Source: Amycolatopsis australiensis (GTDB lineage Bacteria; Actinomycetota; Actinomycetes; Mycobacteriales; Pseudonocardiaceae). Taken from it: DNA of 64,000 bases. The stretch is from positions 7,292,001-7,356,000 of the forward strand of contig NZ_FPJG01000006.1 in the NCBI RefSeq assembly GCF_900119165.1. Reading direction: 5' to 3'. Position numbers and translations under genes: made by a program. The notes beneath the pieces are model-generated. The model was not told the origin of the DNA. It ran no database searches and was given only the letters and a program-made list of their open reading frames with translations. Shown here piece by piece: positions 45,663-58,750 of this stretch. Within the stretch, counting starts at the first letter, position 1, and every line of letters begins with the position of its first letter.

Positions 45663-46607
45663 ATGAACGACATCACCACCATGCGCGCGATCAGCCAGGA
45701 CGTCTTCGGCGGCCCCGAGGTGCTCCGCGAGGTACGGCTGCCCAAGCCGGTGCCCGGGCCCGGCGAGGTCCTGGTCCGGGTGCGCGCGGCCGGGCTCAAC
45801 CCGACCGACTGGAAGCACCGCGCGGTGCCCGGGCTGTTCCTCGGCGAGCCGCCGTTCGTCCTCGGCTGGGACGTCTCCGGCGTGGTCGAAGCGACCGCCA
45901 CCGGCGTCACGGTGGTCAAGCCGGGCGACGAAGTCTTCGGCATGCTGCCGTACCCGTCCGGCGCGGGCTCGCACGCCGAGTACGTGACCGGGCCGGCCCG
46001 CGCCTTCGCGCTCAAGCCGGCCACGATCGACCATGTGCAAGCCGGGGCGCTGCCACTGGCCGCGCTCACCGCGTGGCAGGCCCTCGTCGACACGGCCCGG
46101 CTCCAGGCCGGCCAGCGGGTGCTGATCCACGCCGCGGCGGGCGGCGTCGGGCATCTCGCCGTGCAGATCGCCAAGGCACGCGGGGCGTACGTGATCGGCA
46201 CCGCGAGCGCGCCGAAGCACGGCTTCGTCCGGTCTTTGGGCGCCGACGAGGTCGTCGACTACCGCACGACCGACGTGACCGAGGCCGTCCGCGACGCCGA
46301 CGTCGTCGTGGACGCCCAGGGCAACGAGCACGCGCTGCGCTCGCTGCGCAGCCTGCGTCCGGGCGGCATCCTGGTGTCCCTCCGGCTGGACGCGGGCAAG
46401 GAGGCCCTCGTCGAGGAGGCCGCCCGGCTGGGCGTGCGGGCGGAGATCATGCTGGTCGAAGCCGACCACGCCGGCATGGCGGCGATCGCGGAGCTGGCCG
46501 CCGGCGGCCGCCTGCGGGCCGAGATCGCCGAGACGTTCGAGCTGGCGGACGCGGCGAAGGCCCACGCACTCGCGACACCGGCCGGACCGCGGGGAAGCTG
46601 GTCCTGA
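45663..46607 (+). CDS. NADP-dependent quinone oxidoreductase-type (MDR) enzyme with frameshifted C-terminus
   Basis: 314 residues as read. This is a zinc-independent medium-chain dehydrogenase/reductase: N-terminal GroES-like domain, then nucleotide-binding AAAGGVGHLAVQIAKARGA near residues 155-175. It should reduce quinones or enones with NADPH. The reading frame ends ...LATPAGPRGSWS, unlike the family. With one extra base near 46590 it would end DTGRTAGKLVLTVR and stop at 46618, which is exactly the family ending. The last dozen residues are therefore probably misread through a deletion or sequencing error. ATG 45663 was chosen because upstream in-frame codons lie in the divergent promoter region. 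The GlxA-type gene next door likely regulates it. Confidence 0.88.
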   Translation: MNDITTMRAISQDVFGGPEVLREVRLPKPVPGPGEVLVRVRAAGLNPTDWKHRAVPGLFLGEPPFVLGWDVSGVVEATATGVTVVKPGDEVFGMLPYPSGAGSHAEYVTGPARAFALKPATIDHVQAGALPLAALTAWQALVDTARLQAGQRVLIHAAAGGVGHLAVQIAKARGAYVIGTASAPKHGFVRSLGADEVVDYRTTDVTEAVRDADVVVDAQGNEHALRSLRSLRPGGILVSLRLDAGKEALVEEAARLGVRAEIMLVEADHAGMAAIAELAAGGRLRAEIAETFELADAAKAHALATPAGPRGSWS

Positions 46608-46637
46608 CCGTGCGCTGACCCGGCCCGCGCCGGCCGC

Positions 46638-46894
46638 TCAGCGGCTGAGCTGGACGGAGTTCAGCAACGCCGGAGCGGCCTGCGTGCCGGCGGGCGAGCT
46701 GTCGACCTCGGGCAACGGATCCTGCGGCGACGGACGGTCCGCAGCCCTGCTCGCCAACGACACGAACACCGAGGGCGACGCGAACATCGGCGGCACACCA
46801 CCGACCTTCCCCCCACCATCTCCGCAGCCGTCAGCACGGCCGCGAACCGCACCGGCCCCGGCAGCTGCTCACGGGCGAACTCCTCGAACCGCAC
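46638..46894 (-). pseudogene. Possible remnant of an ECF (SigE-like) sigma factor gene
   Basis: The minus strand from 46894 reads RFEEFAREQLPGPVRFAAVLTA, which resembles the start of SigE-family sigma factors. A different frame carries a plausible tail ending LLNSVQLSR and a stop at 46638. The central sigma domains are absent. This is an internally deleted, frameshifted relic, or chance similarity; nothing else recognisable lies in 46619-46946. Confidence 0.3.
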
Positions 46895-46946
46895 ACCCCC
46901 AAGCTGTTGCGGTTCGGCCGAATTCGTGGCGTTCCGCGCCGTCCGG

Positions 46947-49040
46947 CTAGATCAGCTCCAGCGGGTCGAGCTGGACGCGGATCGGTTCCGTCGCCTTCTT
47001 GGCGTCGCGACGGGCCGCCGCCGCGTGGATCGATGCCGCCAGGGCCTTTCCGTCCGTGCGGGACACCCGGACCAGGGCTCGCTCACGCGACGCGTTGCCC
47101 TCTTCGTCCACTTCGCCGATCGGGACCGGGCCCAGGACTTCACCGGAGGGCGGAAGCGGCAGGTCGGCCAGGAAACCCGCCACCGCGTCCGGGGTGCCCT
47201 CCACGCTCGCCATCCGCATCGCCGGCGGGAAGCCCAGCTCGCGCCGCTCCGCCAGCTCCTGGCCCGCGTGCCACGCCGGGTCCCAGCGGACCAGTGCCTG
47301 GACCACCGCCAAGCCCGCCTCGGCCCCGACGATCACCCGGCCGCCGGAGGAAGCCGGGCGGACCAGTGCCGCCGCGGCCATCCAGCGCCGCAGTGCCTCC
47401 TCCCCTGCGCGGAGGTCCTGACGGCCCAGCAACGCCCAGCCGTCCAGCAGCAGCGCCGCGCCGTAGCCGCCTTCGGCCACCGGTTCCGCGCCCGGGGTGC
47501 ACACCACCAGCGCCGGCTTGCCCGGCACCGACGCCAGCACCTCGGCCGCGCCCGACGTGCGGACCGGGACGCCCGGGAACGCCCGGCCCAGCTCCTCCGC
47601 CGTCCGCTTCGCGCCGACGATCACCGCGCGCAGCCGGACCGAGGCGCACGCCGGGCAGCGGAACGCCGTCTCGGGGACGCCGCACCAGCGGCACGCCGGC
47701 GGTTTCGGCTGCCCGTCGAGCGAGCCGCCGGGCAGGGCCAGCGGCCCGGCGCAGCGGCGGCAGTGCGCCGGCGTGCGGCAGTTCCCGCAGGCCAGCCCGG
47801 GCACGTAACCGCGCCGCGGCACCTGGACCAGCGCCGGCAGGCCCGCCGCGAACGCCTGCCGCGCGGCCTCGAACGCCACCGCCGGCAGCCGGGCGACGCG
47901 GGCGGCCTCGTCGCGGGCGACGTCGAAGTCCTCGCCGACCGGGGTCACGCGGGGCGCCGAAGACCGCAGCGTCGCGCGGTCGGCCAGCACCGGCGCCGCC
48001 CAGCCCGACTCGACGAGCAGCTGCGCCTCGGCCGTCCGGGCGAACCCGCCGACCAGCAGGGACGCCTTCGCCGCGTGCGCGCGGTCCATCAGCACGTCCC
48101 GGACGTGCGGGTAGGGCGCGTGCTGGTCGAGGTGCAGGTCGTCGCCGTCGTCCCAGACGACGAACAGGCCGGGGTCGGCCACCGGCGCGAACATCGCCGC
48201 CCGCGTCCCGACGACCACCCGTACCGCGCCGCGCAGCACGGCCAGCCACCGCCGGTACCGCTCGGCGGGCCCGAGCCCCGCGATCAGCGCGACGACGGCC
48301 TCCTCGCCCACCACCGCCGCGCACGCCTCGTGGACGCGGGTCAGGTCGCGGTGGTCCGGCACCACGAGCACGGCCCCGCGCCCGTGGGCGGCCACGGTCC
48401 CGGCGGCCTCGGCGAGCCGGCGCGGCCAGTCCTCGCCCGGCAGCGCCTGCCAGACGGCGTTCGCGGGCTTGCCTTCGGCCAGCGCCTCCAGGAACGCCGG
48501 GCCACGCTGGTAGCGCGCCCACGCTCCCGTCTCCGGCGCCGCCGGGACGGCGCCGGGCGCGACCGGCGGCTCGCCTTCGGCCTTCGCGTGCCGGGGCGGG
48601 ATCGCGAGCCGCAGGACGTCCGAGAGCGTGCCGCCGTAGCGGTCGGCGACCGACCGGCAGAGCGCGTGCAGCGACGGCGGCAGCACCGGCTCGGGCGAGG
48701 TCACCCGGTCGAGGAAGGCCAGCTTGCTGCCGTAGTCGCTGGTCTCGCCGCGTTCGATCAGGTAGCCGTCGACGAGCTGCCCGGCGAACCGGACGCGCAC
48801 CCGGCAGCCCGGCACGGCCGTCTCGTGCAGCTTCTCCGGCACGAGGTAGTCGAACGTGCGGTCCAGGTGCGCGAGCGGGATGTCGACGACGATCCGCGCG
48901 ACCGGCCGCTCGGGGGCCGGCTGCTGGGCTCCCTTGGGCTTCTGGGTCTTCGGCGGTTTCCGGGCACGCGACGGCGCCGCCTTGGCGGGAGGCGGCTTCT
49001 CCGGGAGGTCCCAGAGAGCGGCGGACTCGGAGCTGCTCAC
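46947..49040 (-). CDS. priA: Primosomal protein N' (PriA-like), actinobacterial type without ATPase motifs
   Basis: 697 residues. It is recognised by the PriA N-terminal DNA-binding part (ARIVVDIPLAHLDRTFDYLVP), by paired CxxC zinc-binding segments (CGNCRTPAHCRRC, CRWCG, CPAC at about residues 420-490) and by the C-terminal domain ending IRVQLDPLELI. The Walker A GxxGSGKT expected of the helicase is replaced by an unrelated ALPGEDW segment, and the DEEH box by VVWDDGDD. It is therefore probably not an active helicase and may act only in replication-restart assembly. Actinobacterial homologs share this. The start was set at GTG 49040 because translation from ATG 49091 would cross the metK terminator. 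Confidence 0.93.
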   Translation of the reverse strand: MSSSESAALWDLPEKPPPAKAAPSRARKPPKTQKPKGAQQPAPERPVARIVVDIPLAHLDRTFDYLVPEKLHETAVPGCRVRVRFAGQLVDGYLIERGETSDYGSKLAFLDRVTSPEPVLPPSLHALCRSVADRYGGTLSDVLRLAIPPRHAKAEGEPPVAPGAVPAAPETGAWARYQRGPAFLEALAEGKPANAVWQALPGEDWPRRLAEAAGTVAAHGRGAVLVVPDHRDLTRVHEACAAVVGEEAVVALIAGLGPAERYRRWLAVLRGAVRVVVGTRAAMFAPVADPGLFVVWDDGDDLHLDQHAPYPHVRDVLMDRAHAAKASLLVGGFARTAEAQLLVESGWAAPVLADRATLRSSAPRVTPVGEDFDVARDEAARVARLPAVAFEAARQAFAAGLPALVQVPRRGYVPGLACGNCRTPAHCRRCAGPLALPGGSLDGQPKPPACRWCGVPETAFRCPACASVRLRAVIVGAKRTAEELGRAFPGVPVRTSGAAEVLASVPGKPALVVCTPGAEPVAEGGYGAALLLDGWALLGRQDLRAGEEALRRWMAAAALVRPASSGGRVIVGAEAGLAVVQALVRWDPAWHAGQELAERRELGFPPAMRMASVEGTPDAVAGFLADLPLPPSGEVLGPVPIGEVDEEGNASRERALVRVSRTDGKALAASIHAAAARRDAKKATEPIRVQLDPLELI

Positions 49041-49083
49041 GCCGTGATCTCTACCAGACCCCACCGACACCCCGGACGCCAGG

Positions 49084-49114
49084 AAGGCCACCCCGGGACT
49101 CCCGGAGTGGCCTT
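49084..49114 (-). terminator. Terminator between metK and priA
   Basis: Arms AAGGCCAC (49084-49091) and GTGGCCTT (49107-49114) enclose an inner CCGGG/CCCGG stem. The hairpin lies 15 bases past the metK stop codon and should end metK transcription. It is symmetrical enough to work both ways. Confidence 0.8.
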
Positions 49115-49128
49115 CACCGGATCGTGTG

Positions 49129-50343
49129 TCAGGCGCCCGCCGCCGACTTCAGGGCTTCGGCGCGGGCCGTGCTCTCCCACGGCAGGTCCAGCTCGGGACG
49201 GCCGAAGTGGCCGTACGCCGCCGTCGGGGCGTAGATCGGGCGCAGCAGGTCGAGGTCGCGGATGATCGCGGCGGGCCGCAGGTCGAAGACCTCGGTGATG
49301 GCCTGCTGGATCTTCGACGGGTCCACGGTCTCGGTGCCGAACGTCTCGACGAACAGGCCGACCGGGGCCGCCTTGCCGATCGCGTAGGCGACCTGCACCT
49401 CGACACGGCCGGCGAGACCCGCCGCCACGACGTTCTTCGCCACCCAGCGCATCGCGTACGCGGCGGAGCGGTCGACCTTGGACGGGTCCTTGCCGGAGAA
49501 CGCGCCGCCGCCGTGGCGGGCCATGCCGCCGTAGGTGTCGACGATGATCTTGCGCCCGGTCAGGCCGGCGTCGCCCATCGGGCCGCCGATGACGAACCGG
49601 CCGGTCGGGTTGACCAGCAGCCGCGCGCCGGCGGTCTCGATGCCCAGGCCCTCGATCTCCGGCCCGACGACGTGCTCCTTGACGTCGACGCTGAGCATGC
49701 GCTCCAGGTCGATGCCGTCGGCGTGCTGCGAGGAGACCACGACCGTGTCGAGCCGGACCGGCTGGTCGCCGGCGTACTCGATGGTCACCTGGGTCTTGCC
49801 GTCCGGGCGCAGGTACGGCAGCACGCCGTCCTTGCGGACCGCGGTCAGCCGCTTCGAGAGCCGGTGGGCCAGCGCGATCGGCAGCGGCATCAGCTCGGGC
49901 GTGTCCGAGCACGCGTAGCCGAACATCAGGCCCTGGTCGCCGGCGCCCTGGCGGTTGATCTCGTCGTCGTCCGACTCGACCCGCGACTCGTACGCGGTGT
50001 CGACGCCCTGCGCGATGTCGGGCGACTGCGACCCGATCGCGACGTTGACGCCGCAGGAGTTGCCGTCGAAGCCCTTGGCGGACGAGTCGTACCCGATCTT
50101 GAGGATGACGTCCCGGACGATGGTGGGGATGTCGGCGTACGCCTCCGTGGTCACCTCGCCCGCCACGTGGACCTGGCCGGTGGTGATCAGGGTTTCGACC
50201 GCGACGCGGCTGCGCGGGTCCTTCGACAGCAGGCCGTCGAGGATCGAGTCGCTGATGGCGTCGCAAATCTTGTCGGGGTGCCCTTCGGTCACCGACTCCG
50301 AGGTGAACAATCTGCTGCTGGACGCGGTCACGGTGGCCGTCAC
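49129..50343 (-). CDS. metK: S-adenosylmethionine synthase
   Basis: 404 residues, normal length. Makes S-adenosylmethionine from methionine and ATP in the cytoplasm. Signatures are [12 protein letters not shown] near the N-terminus, [12 protein letters not shown] and [16 protein letters not shown] (phosphate-binding). GTG 50343 is preferred because AGG lies seven bases upstream; ATG 50382 and GTG 50331 are alternatives, the last giving the compact [13 protein letters not shown] start. It follows coaBC with an 81-base gap that may hold its own promoter. Confidence 0.97.
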   Translation of the reverse strand: MTATVTASSSRLFTSESVTEGHPDKICDAISDSILDGLLSKDPRSRVAVETLITTGQVHVAGEVTTEAYADIPTIVRDVILKIGYDSSAKGFDGNSCGVNVAIGSQSPDIAQGVDTAYESRVESDDDEINRQGAGDQGLMFGYACSDTPELMPLPIALAHRLSKRLTAVRKDGVLPYLRPDGKTQVTIEYAGDQPVRLDTVVVSSQHADGIDLERMLSVDVKEHVVGPEIEGLGIETAGARLLVNPTGRFVIGGPMGDAGLTGRKIIVDTYGGMARHGGGAFSGKDPSKVDRSAAYAMRWVAKNVVAAGLAGRVEVQVAYAIGKAAPVGLFVETFGTETVDPSKIQQAITEVFDLRPAAIIRDLDLLRPIYAPTAAYGHFGRPELDLPWESTARAEALKSAAGA

Positions 50344-50424
50344 TTCCTCACCTAGACGTCGGATGCCCCGTAACTTAGGCACCCCTTACCTGTGCAAGCG
50401 TACTGACTATCGCTCGCGGGACGG

Positions 50425-51645
50425 TCAACGCTTCATGAAGCTCACAACAGCGTCCCACACCGTGGACGCGAGTTCAGCCTTCGCGCCGAGAGGAATGGGG
50501 ATTTCCGTGCCGTCGGAGCCGAGCAGCCAGCCCGAATTGTCCTCCGTGCCGAACGCCTTGCCGTCGCCGACGGCGTTGACGACCAGCAGGTCCGCGCCCT
50601 TCCGCTTGAGCTTGACGCGGGCGTGGTCGAGGACGCTGCCGTGCTCGTCGCCGGTTTCGGCGGCGAACCCGACGACGACCTGCCCGGTTCGCCGGTTCCG
50701 CACCAGTTCGGCCAGGATGTCGGCGTTGCGGTCGAGCGTGATCACCGGGTCCGGCCGGTCGTCGGACTTCTTGATCTTGACGTCGGCCCGGTTCGCCGGC
50801 CGGAAGTCGGCGACGGCGGCGGCCATGACGACGACGTCGGCCGACGCGGCTTCGGCGTGCACCGCCTGCCGCAGCTCCTCGGCGGTCGAAACGTGCTTCA
50901 CGACCGAGCCCGCCGGGTCGGGCAGCGCGACGGTGTGCGCGGTGACCAGGGTGACCTCGGCGCCGCGCTGGGCGGCGACGCGGGCCAGCGCGTAGCCCTG
51001 CTTGCCGGAGGAGCGGTTGCCCAGGTAGCGGACCGGGTCGAGCGGCTCGCGGGTGCCGCCGGCCGAGACGACCACGCGGACGCCTTCGAGGTCGCGCGGG
51101 AGGGCGTCCGGGCGGGCCAGCAGCAGCCGGGCGAGGTCGACGATCTCGGCGGGGTTCGCCAGGCGGCCTTTGCCGGTGTCGACCCCGGTCAGGCGGCCGG
51201 AGTCGGGTTCGGTGACGATCATGCCGCGCGAGCGCAGCAGGGCCACGTTGTCGCGGGTGGCCGGGTGCTCCCACATCTCCGTGTGCATCGCCGGGAAGAA
51301 GGCGACCGGGCACCGGGCGGTGAGCAGGGTGTTGGTCAGCAGGTCGTCGGCCAGGCCGTGGGCGGCCTTGGCGAGCAGGTTCGCCGTGGCCGGGACGACC
51401 AGGACGAGGTCGGCCTCCTTGCCGACGCGGACGTGCTGGACCTCGGGCACCTCCGTGAATACGCCGGTGTGCACCGGGTGCCCGGAGAGGGCTTCGAAGG
51501 TGGCCGCGCCGACGAAGTTCAGCGCGGCTTCGGTGGGGACCACGCGGACGTCGTGACCGGACTCGGTCAGCCCGCGCAGGACCTCGCAGGCCTTGTAGGC
51601 GGCGATGCCGCCGCCCACGCCCAGGACGACCTTGGGCTTACTCAC
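50425..51645 (-). CDS. coaBC: Bifunctional phosphopantothenoylcysteine decarboxylase/phosphopantothenate-cysteine ligase
   Basis: 406 residues, standard length. The N-terminal CoaC flavoprotein part (about 1-180) shows [11 protein letters not shown] and [11 protein letters not shown]. The C-terminal CoaB ligase part shows [23 protein letters not shown] in two segments and AAVADFRP. It catalyses two consecutive steps of coenzyme A synthesis. Its GTG start lies inside the end of rpoZ (8-base overlap), so it is translationally coupled within the gmk-rpoZ-coaBC group. Confidence 0.97.
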   Translation of the reverse strand: MSKPKVVLGVGGGIAAYKACEVLRGLTESGHDVRVVPTEAALNFVGAATFEALSGHPVHTGVFTEVPEVQHVRVGKEADLVLVVPATANLLAKAAHGLADDLLTNTLLTARCPVAFFPAMHTEMWEHPATRDNVALLRSRGMIVTEPDSGRLTGVDTGKGRLANPAEIVDLARLLLARPDALPRDLEGVRVVVSAGGTREPLDPVRYLGNRSSGKQGYALARVAAQRGAEVTLVTAHTVALPDPAGSVVKHVSTAEELRQAVHAEAASADVVVMAAAVADFRPANRADVKIKKSDDRPDPVITLDRNADILAELVRNRRTGQVVVGFAAETGDEHGSVLDHARVKLKRKGADLLVVNAVGDGKAFGTEDNSGWLLGSDGTEIPIPLGAKAELASTVWDAVVSFMKR

Positions 51646-51907
51646 CCTCGGTGTGCTCGAGCAGGCCGCCGTGGATCTCGCGCAGCGCGATCGAGAGCGG
51701 CTTCTCGCGCGGGCCCGGCTCGACGAGCGGGCCGACGTACTCCAGCAGGCCCTCGCCCAGCTGGGCGTAGTAGTCGTTGATCTGGCGCGCGCGCTTGGCC
51801 GAGTAGATCACCAGCGCGTACTTCGAGCTGACCTTCTCGAGCAGGTCGTCGATCGGGGGGTTGGTGATGCCCTCGAGCTCTTCGGTCAAGGCTACCTGGC
51901 TGGTCAC
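51638..51907 (-). CDS. rpoZ: RNA polymerase omega subunit
   Basis: 89 residues, the usual actinobacterial size. The conserved [19 protein letters not shown] and [11 protein letters not shown] segments mark the omega subunit, which helps fold and hold the beta' subunit. The GTG start overlaps the gmk stop by four bases, and the stop overlaps coaBC by eight. Confidence 0.97.
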   Translation of the reverse strand: MTSQVALTEELEGITNPPIDDLLEKVSSKYALVIYSAKRARQINDYYAQLGEGLLEYVGPLVEPGPREKPLSIALREIHGGLLEHTEGE

Positions 51908-52557
51908 TCGTGGTGCTCCACATCTTCGGAAGACTGATCAGTAATCAAGTTTAGCAAGTGCTCAGCCGCCTCCCGCACGTCGGCGTTGACGACGCGGTGG
52001 TCGAACTCGCCCGCAGCGGCCAGCTCGCGCTCGGCCTCGGCCAGCCGGGCCTTGACGGCGGCCTCGTTCTCGGTGCCGCGCCCGGTGAGCCTGCCGACCA
52101 GTTCCTCCCACGACGGCGGCATTAGCATCACCAGCCGGGCCTCCGGCATGGCCGCGCGGACCTGGCGGGCGCCCTGCAGCTCGATCTCCAGGACCGCCGG
52201 GCGGCCTTCGGCGAGGGCCTTTTCGACCGGCTCGCGCGGGGTGCCGTAGCGGTTGCCCGCGAACTCGGCCCACTCCAGCAGCCGTCCACCGGCGACCATG
52301 GCGTCGAACTCCGCCCGGTCGACGAAGTGGTAGTGCGCCCCGTCGACTTCGCCGGGACGCGGCTTGCGCGTGGTCACCGAGACGCTGAAGTAGATCTCCG
52401 GCTCCAGCTTCCGCAGCTCGCCCACCACACTCGACTTCCCGACCCCCGAAGGCCCCGAGACGACGGTGAGCCGGTGCCGGGAGGTGTCCCCCGTCACCGG
52501 CTCACTGCCGCGGTCGGTGCCCCGGCTCGCCGGGTAGTCCTGACCGACGCCGCTCAC
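51904..52557 (-). CDS. gmk: Guanylate kinase
   Basis: 217 residues. Converts GMP to GDP with ATP. The P-loop [10 protein letters not shown] sits near residue 35, followed by the GMP-binding [14 protein letters not shown] and HFVDRAEFD segments. The GTG at 52557 overlaps the mihF stop (GTGA); an internal GTG about 20 residues in ([15 protein letters not shown]) is an alternative start, since the first 20 residues are not conserved kinase sequence. Confidence 0.96.
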   Translation of the reverse strand: MSGVGQDYPASRGTDRGSEPVTGDTSRHRLTVVSGPSGVGKSSVVGELRKLEPEIYFSVSVTTRKPRPGEVDGAHYHFVDRAEFDAMVAGGRLLEWAEFAGNRYGTPREPVEKALAEGRPAVLEIELQGARQVRAAMPEARLVMLMPPSWEELVGRLTGRGTENEAAVKARLAEAERELAAAGEFDHRVVNADVREAAEHLLNLITDQSSEDVEHHE

Positions 52558-52871
52558 TCGCCGCTGAACTCGGCCAGCAGCGCCTTGCGCTGCCGGTCGC
52601 CGAGGCCGCGAAGGCGACGGCTGGGGGCGATCTCCAGTCGTTCCATGGTCTGCTGCGCGCGGACCTTGCCGACGCCCGGGAGGGCCTCGAGCAGAGCCGA
52701 AACCTTCATCTTGCCGAGGACTTCGTTCTCCTCGGCCTGCTTCAGCACGTCGACCAGAGTGGTACCGCCCCGCTTCAGCCGCTCCTTCAGCTCAGCACGG
52801 ATGCGGCGGGCGGCGGCGGCCTTCTCCAGCGCCGCAGCGCGCTGTTCCTCTGTCAGCTGGGGAAGTGCCAC
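52554..52871 (-). CDS. mihF: Integration host factor, actinobacterial type (mIHF)
   Basis: 105-residue basic nucleoid-associated protein. The [20 protein letters not shown] helix-hairpin-helix region and the C-terminal [15 protein letters not shown] match the mIHF/sIHF family, which binds DNA non-specifically and affects nucleoid structure and secondary metabolism. GGAGG precedes the GTG start at 52871. First gene of the mihF-gmk-rpoZ-coaBC group, with a 107-base leader from pyrF that holds a hairpin. Confidence 0.96.
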   Translation of the reverse strand: MALPQLTEEQRAAALEKAAAARRIRAELKERLKRGGTTLVDVLKQAEENEVLGKMKVSALLEALPGVGKVRAQQTMERLEIAPSRRLRGLGDRQRKALLAEFSGE

Positions 52872-52897
52872 GTTTTCCTCCGGTAGTTCTCAAAACT

Positions 52898-52924
52898 GGG
52901 TGGGTGACGCGACGGTACCCACCC
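52898..52924. terminator. Hairpin between pyrF and mihF
   Basis: GGGTGGGT (52898-52905) pairs perfectly with ACCCACCC (52917-52924) around an 11-base loop. It lies 55 bases past the pyrF stop and 27 bases before the mihF start. It may end pyr-operon transcription or act in the mihF leader. Confidence 0.5.
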
Positions 52925-52978
52925 GTGAGCACCGGCCACAATGCGGGGGTGCCTGGTGGGACCCCGTTCCGGGCCCTG

Positions 52979-53823
52979 CTATTGGTCGTTTTCCTGCGGG
53001 TCGGCCAGCAGTTCGGCGACTCGTTCGACCGCTTGGCGCAAAGCGGCTTGCTCCGGGCCGTGCTTCAGGATGTCCCGGGACGACGCGGGCAGCACGCCCG
53101 GCAGGGAGGGCCCGAAGAGGGCCCGCAAATCGGCCACAGTGGCTCCCTGGGCGCCGAAACCGGGTGCCAGCACCGGACCGTTCAGCCGCGACAGATCGAG
53201 CTCCCCCGGGGCGTTGGTGGCCCCGGCGACGACCCCGACATCGCCGAGCGGTTCCGCATGAGCGTTGAGCGCCGCCGCGGCGTCGACGATCGCCTGCGCC
53301 ACGGTCCGCCCGTCGGGCAGTTTCGCGTTCTGCACTTCGGCCGCTTCGGGGTTCGAAGTCCGGGCGAGCACGAAGATGCCGCGCCCCGCCGAGACGGCTG
53401 TCTCGGCGCACTGGGCCAGCGAGCCGAACCCGAGGTACGGCGAGGCGGTGATGGCGTCGGCCGCGATCGCCGCGCCGTCGGCCACGTACGCGGCGGTGTA
53501 GGCCGCCATCGTGGACCCGATGTCGCCGCGCTTGACGTCCAGCAGCACCAGCGCGCCCGCTTCGCGCGCGGTTTCGACGACCCGCTCCAGCACGCGGACG
53601 CCGGCGGCCCCGAAACTTTCGAAGAACGCCGACTGCGGCTTCACGATCGCCGCGCGGGCCGCCAGGACCTCCGTGGCGGACAGCGCGAACCGTTCCAGGC
53701 CCGAGGCGTCCACCGGGAGCCCCCAGGCCTCGATGAGGCCCGGGTGCGGGTCGATGCCGGCGCACAGCGGGCCCCGGGACGCGACGGCCTTGGCCAGCCG
53801 CGCCCCGAACCGCTCCACGGCGC

Positions 53824-53827
<4 letters not shown>
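52979..53827 (-). CDS. pyrF: Orotidine-5'-phosphate decarboxylase
   Basis: 282 residues, class 2 (mycobacterial/actinobacterial) type. Catalyses the last step of UMP synthesis. The catalytic segment is [13 protein letters not shown] with the active Lys and Asp residues, and ASPYLGFGS follows. Start GTG 53827 overlaps the carB stop (GTGA), so it is coupled to carB. Last gene of the pyr operon. Confidence 0.96.
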
Positions 53828-57137
<3,310 letters not shown>

Positions 57138-57138
<1 letters not shown>

Positions 57139-58259
57139 CAGGCCTTCTTCTCCATCAAGCTCACGAACTCGTCGAACAGGGGGGCCGCGTCGTGCGGGCC
57201 GGCGGCGGCTTCGGGGTGGTACTGCACCGAGAAAGCCGGGACGTCGAAGGCCCGCAGGCCCTCGACCGCGCCGTCGTTGGCGCAGTAGTGGCTGACCTGA
57301 GCCGCGCCGAAGGGCGACTCGAAGCGCTGCCCGGGCTCGCCTTCGAGGGCGAAGCCGTGGTTCTGCGCCGTGATCGCCACCGACTTGGTGGCGACGTCGA
57401 TCACCGGGATGTTGATGCCGCGATGGCCGTAGCGCATCTTGTACGTCCCGAGGCCGAGCGCGCGGCCCAGGACCTGGTTGCCGAAGCAGATGCCGAACAG
57501 CGGGATCTCGCGGCCCAGGACCTGCTTGGTCAGCTCGGTGGCGTGGGTCGTGGTGGCCGGGTCGCCCGGGCCGTTGGACAGGAACACCCCGTCCGGCTCG
57601 ACCGCCAGCAGCTCGTCCAGGGACGACGTCGCGGGCAGCACGTGCACCTCGATGCCGCGCTTGATCATCTGCCGCGGGGTGTTGGACTTGATGCCCAGGT
57701 CCAGCGCCGCCACCCGGAACCGCGTCCGGCCCTCGGGCGAGATGACGTACGGCTTCGGCGTGGTGACCTGACCGGCCAGGTCGGCGCCCTCCATCTTCGG
57801 GCTGGCCAGCACCTCGGCGACCATGTCGTCGACGCTGCCCAGCGCGTCGCCGGAGAACACCCCGGCGCGCATCGCGCCGCGTTCACGCAGGTGCCGCGTC
57901 AGCGAGCGGGTGTCGACCTCGGCGATGCCGACGACGCCCTGGCGCACCAGCTCGTCGTCCAGCGTGCGCTTGGCGCGCCAGCTGGACGGCGTGCGGGCGG
58001 GGTCGCGGACCACGTACCCGCTGACCCAGATCTTCGAGGACTCGTCGTCCTCGTCGTTCCAGCCGGTGTTGCCGATCTGCGGCGCCGTCTGCACCACGAT
58101 CTGCCCGTGGTAGGACGGGTCGGTGAGCGTCTCCTGGTAGCCGGTCATGCCGGTGCAGAACACCGCCTCGCCGAGGGTTCGCCCCTGCGCGCCGTACGCC
58201 GCGCCGCGGAACACCCGGCCGTCTTCGAGTACCAGTGCGGCCTGAGCGCGCGCGTTCAC
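57138..58259 (-). CDS. carA: Carbamoyl-phosphate synthase small subunit
   Basis: 373 residues. The N-terminal CarA domain is followed by a class I glutamine amidotransferase domain with nucleophile Cys in GICFGNQ and the His-Glu pair in QYHPEA. It supplies ammonia from glutamine to CarB. GTG 58259 overlaps the stop of the upstream membrane-protein gene by four bases and gives the normal N-terminus [13 protein letters not shown]. Confidence 0.97.
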
Positions 58260-58750
58260 TGGGCACCTCCCTTGATCTTGAGCTGTTCGATCCACTGTGG
58301 ATAGTCTTCGAGGTCGTCGCCGCGGAAGCCGGTGTCGAGGTCGACGTCGCCGAGGCGCCAGGTGAGCACCAGCAGCGCGTCGGTACCCATCACCTTCCCG
58401 GCGATCTTCGTGTCCCGCCGGACGCCGGTGACCGCTTCGCGCGGGATCCAGAAGTCCGGGGCCCCGCCGCGCTCGACGGCGATACCCCCGGCGTGCAGGC
58501 GCCAAACCGCGCCGGTGCGCAGGCCCGCGCCGCGGGTGACGATCCGGTCCTGCCAGTTCCCGGCCGTCGTGGTGGCCAGGTAGACGCCGGCCGACTCCAG
58601 CAGCACCTCACCGGGGTCTTCCGGGATCGGCGGGAACGGCGGAACCCGGGCGCTCTGCGAACGGGACTTGCGCCGCCAGCCCACGTACATGCCCCAGAGG
58701 CAGAGCAGGAAGAACACGACGATGGCCAGCACCAGCCAGAAGCGCTCCAT
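58256..58750 (-). CDS. Membrane-anchored protein of the pyr operon, unknown function
   Basis: 164 residues. One N-terminal hydrophobic helix (FWLVLAIVVFFLLCLWGMYVGW) is followed by a basic stretch and a soluble domain of about 120 residues, with no known catalytic motif; its beta-rich pattern could be PH-like. A homolog sits at this exact place, between pyrC and carA, in Mycobacterium tuberculosis and other Actinobacteria, so the position is conserved. It overlaps pyrC (TGATG) and carA (GTGA), so it is made with them. Its role in pyrimidine synthesis is unknown. Confidence 0.88.
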   Translation of the reverse strand: MERFWLVLAIVVFFLLCLWGMYVGWRRKSRSQSARVPPFPPIPEDPGEVLLESAGVYLATTTAGNWQDRIVTRGAGLRTGAVWRLHAGGIAVERGGAPDFWIPREAVTGVRRDTKIAGKVMGTDALLVLTWRLGDVDLDTGFRGDDLEDYPQWIEQLKIKGGAQ

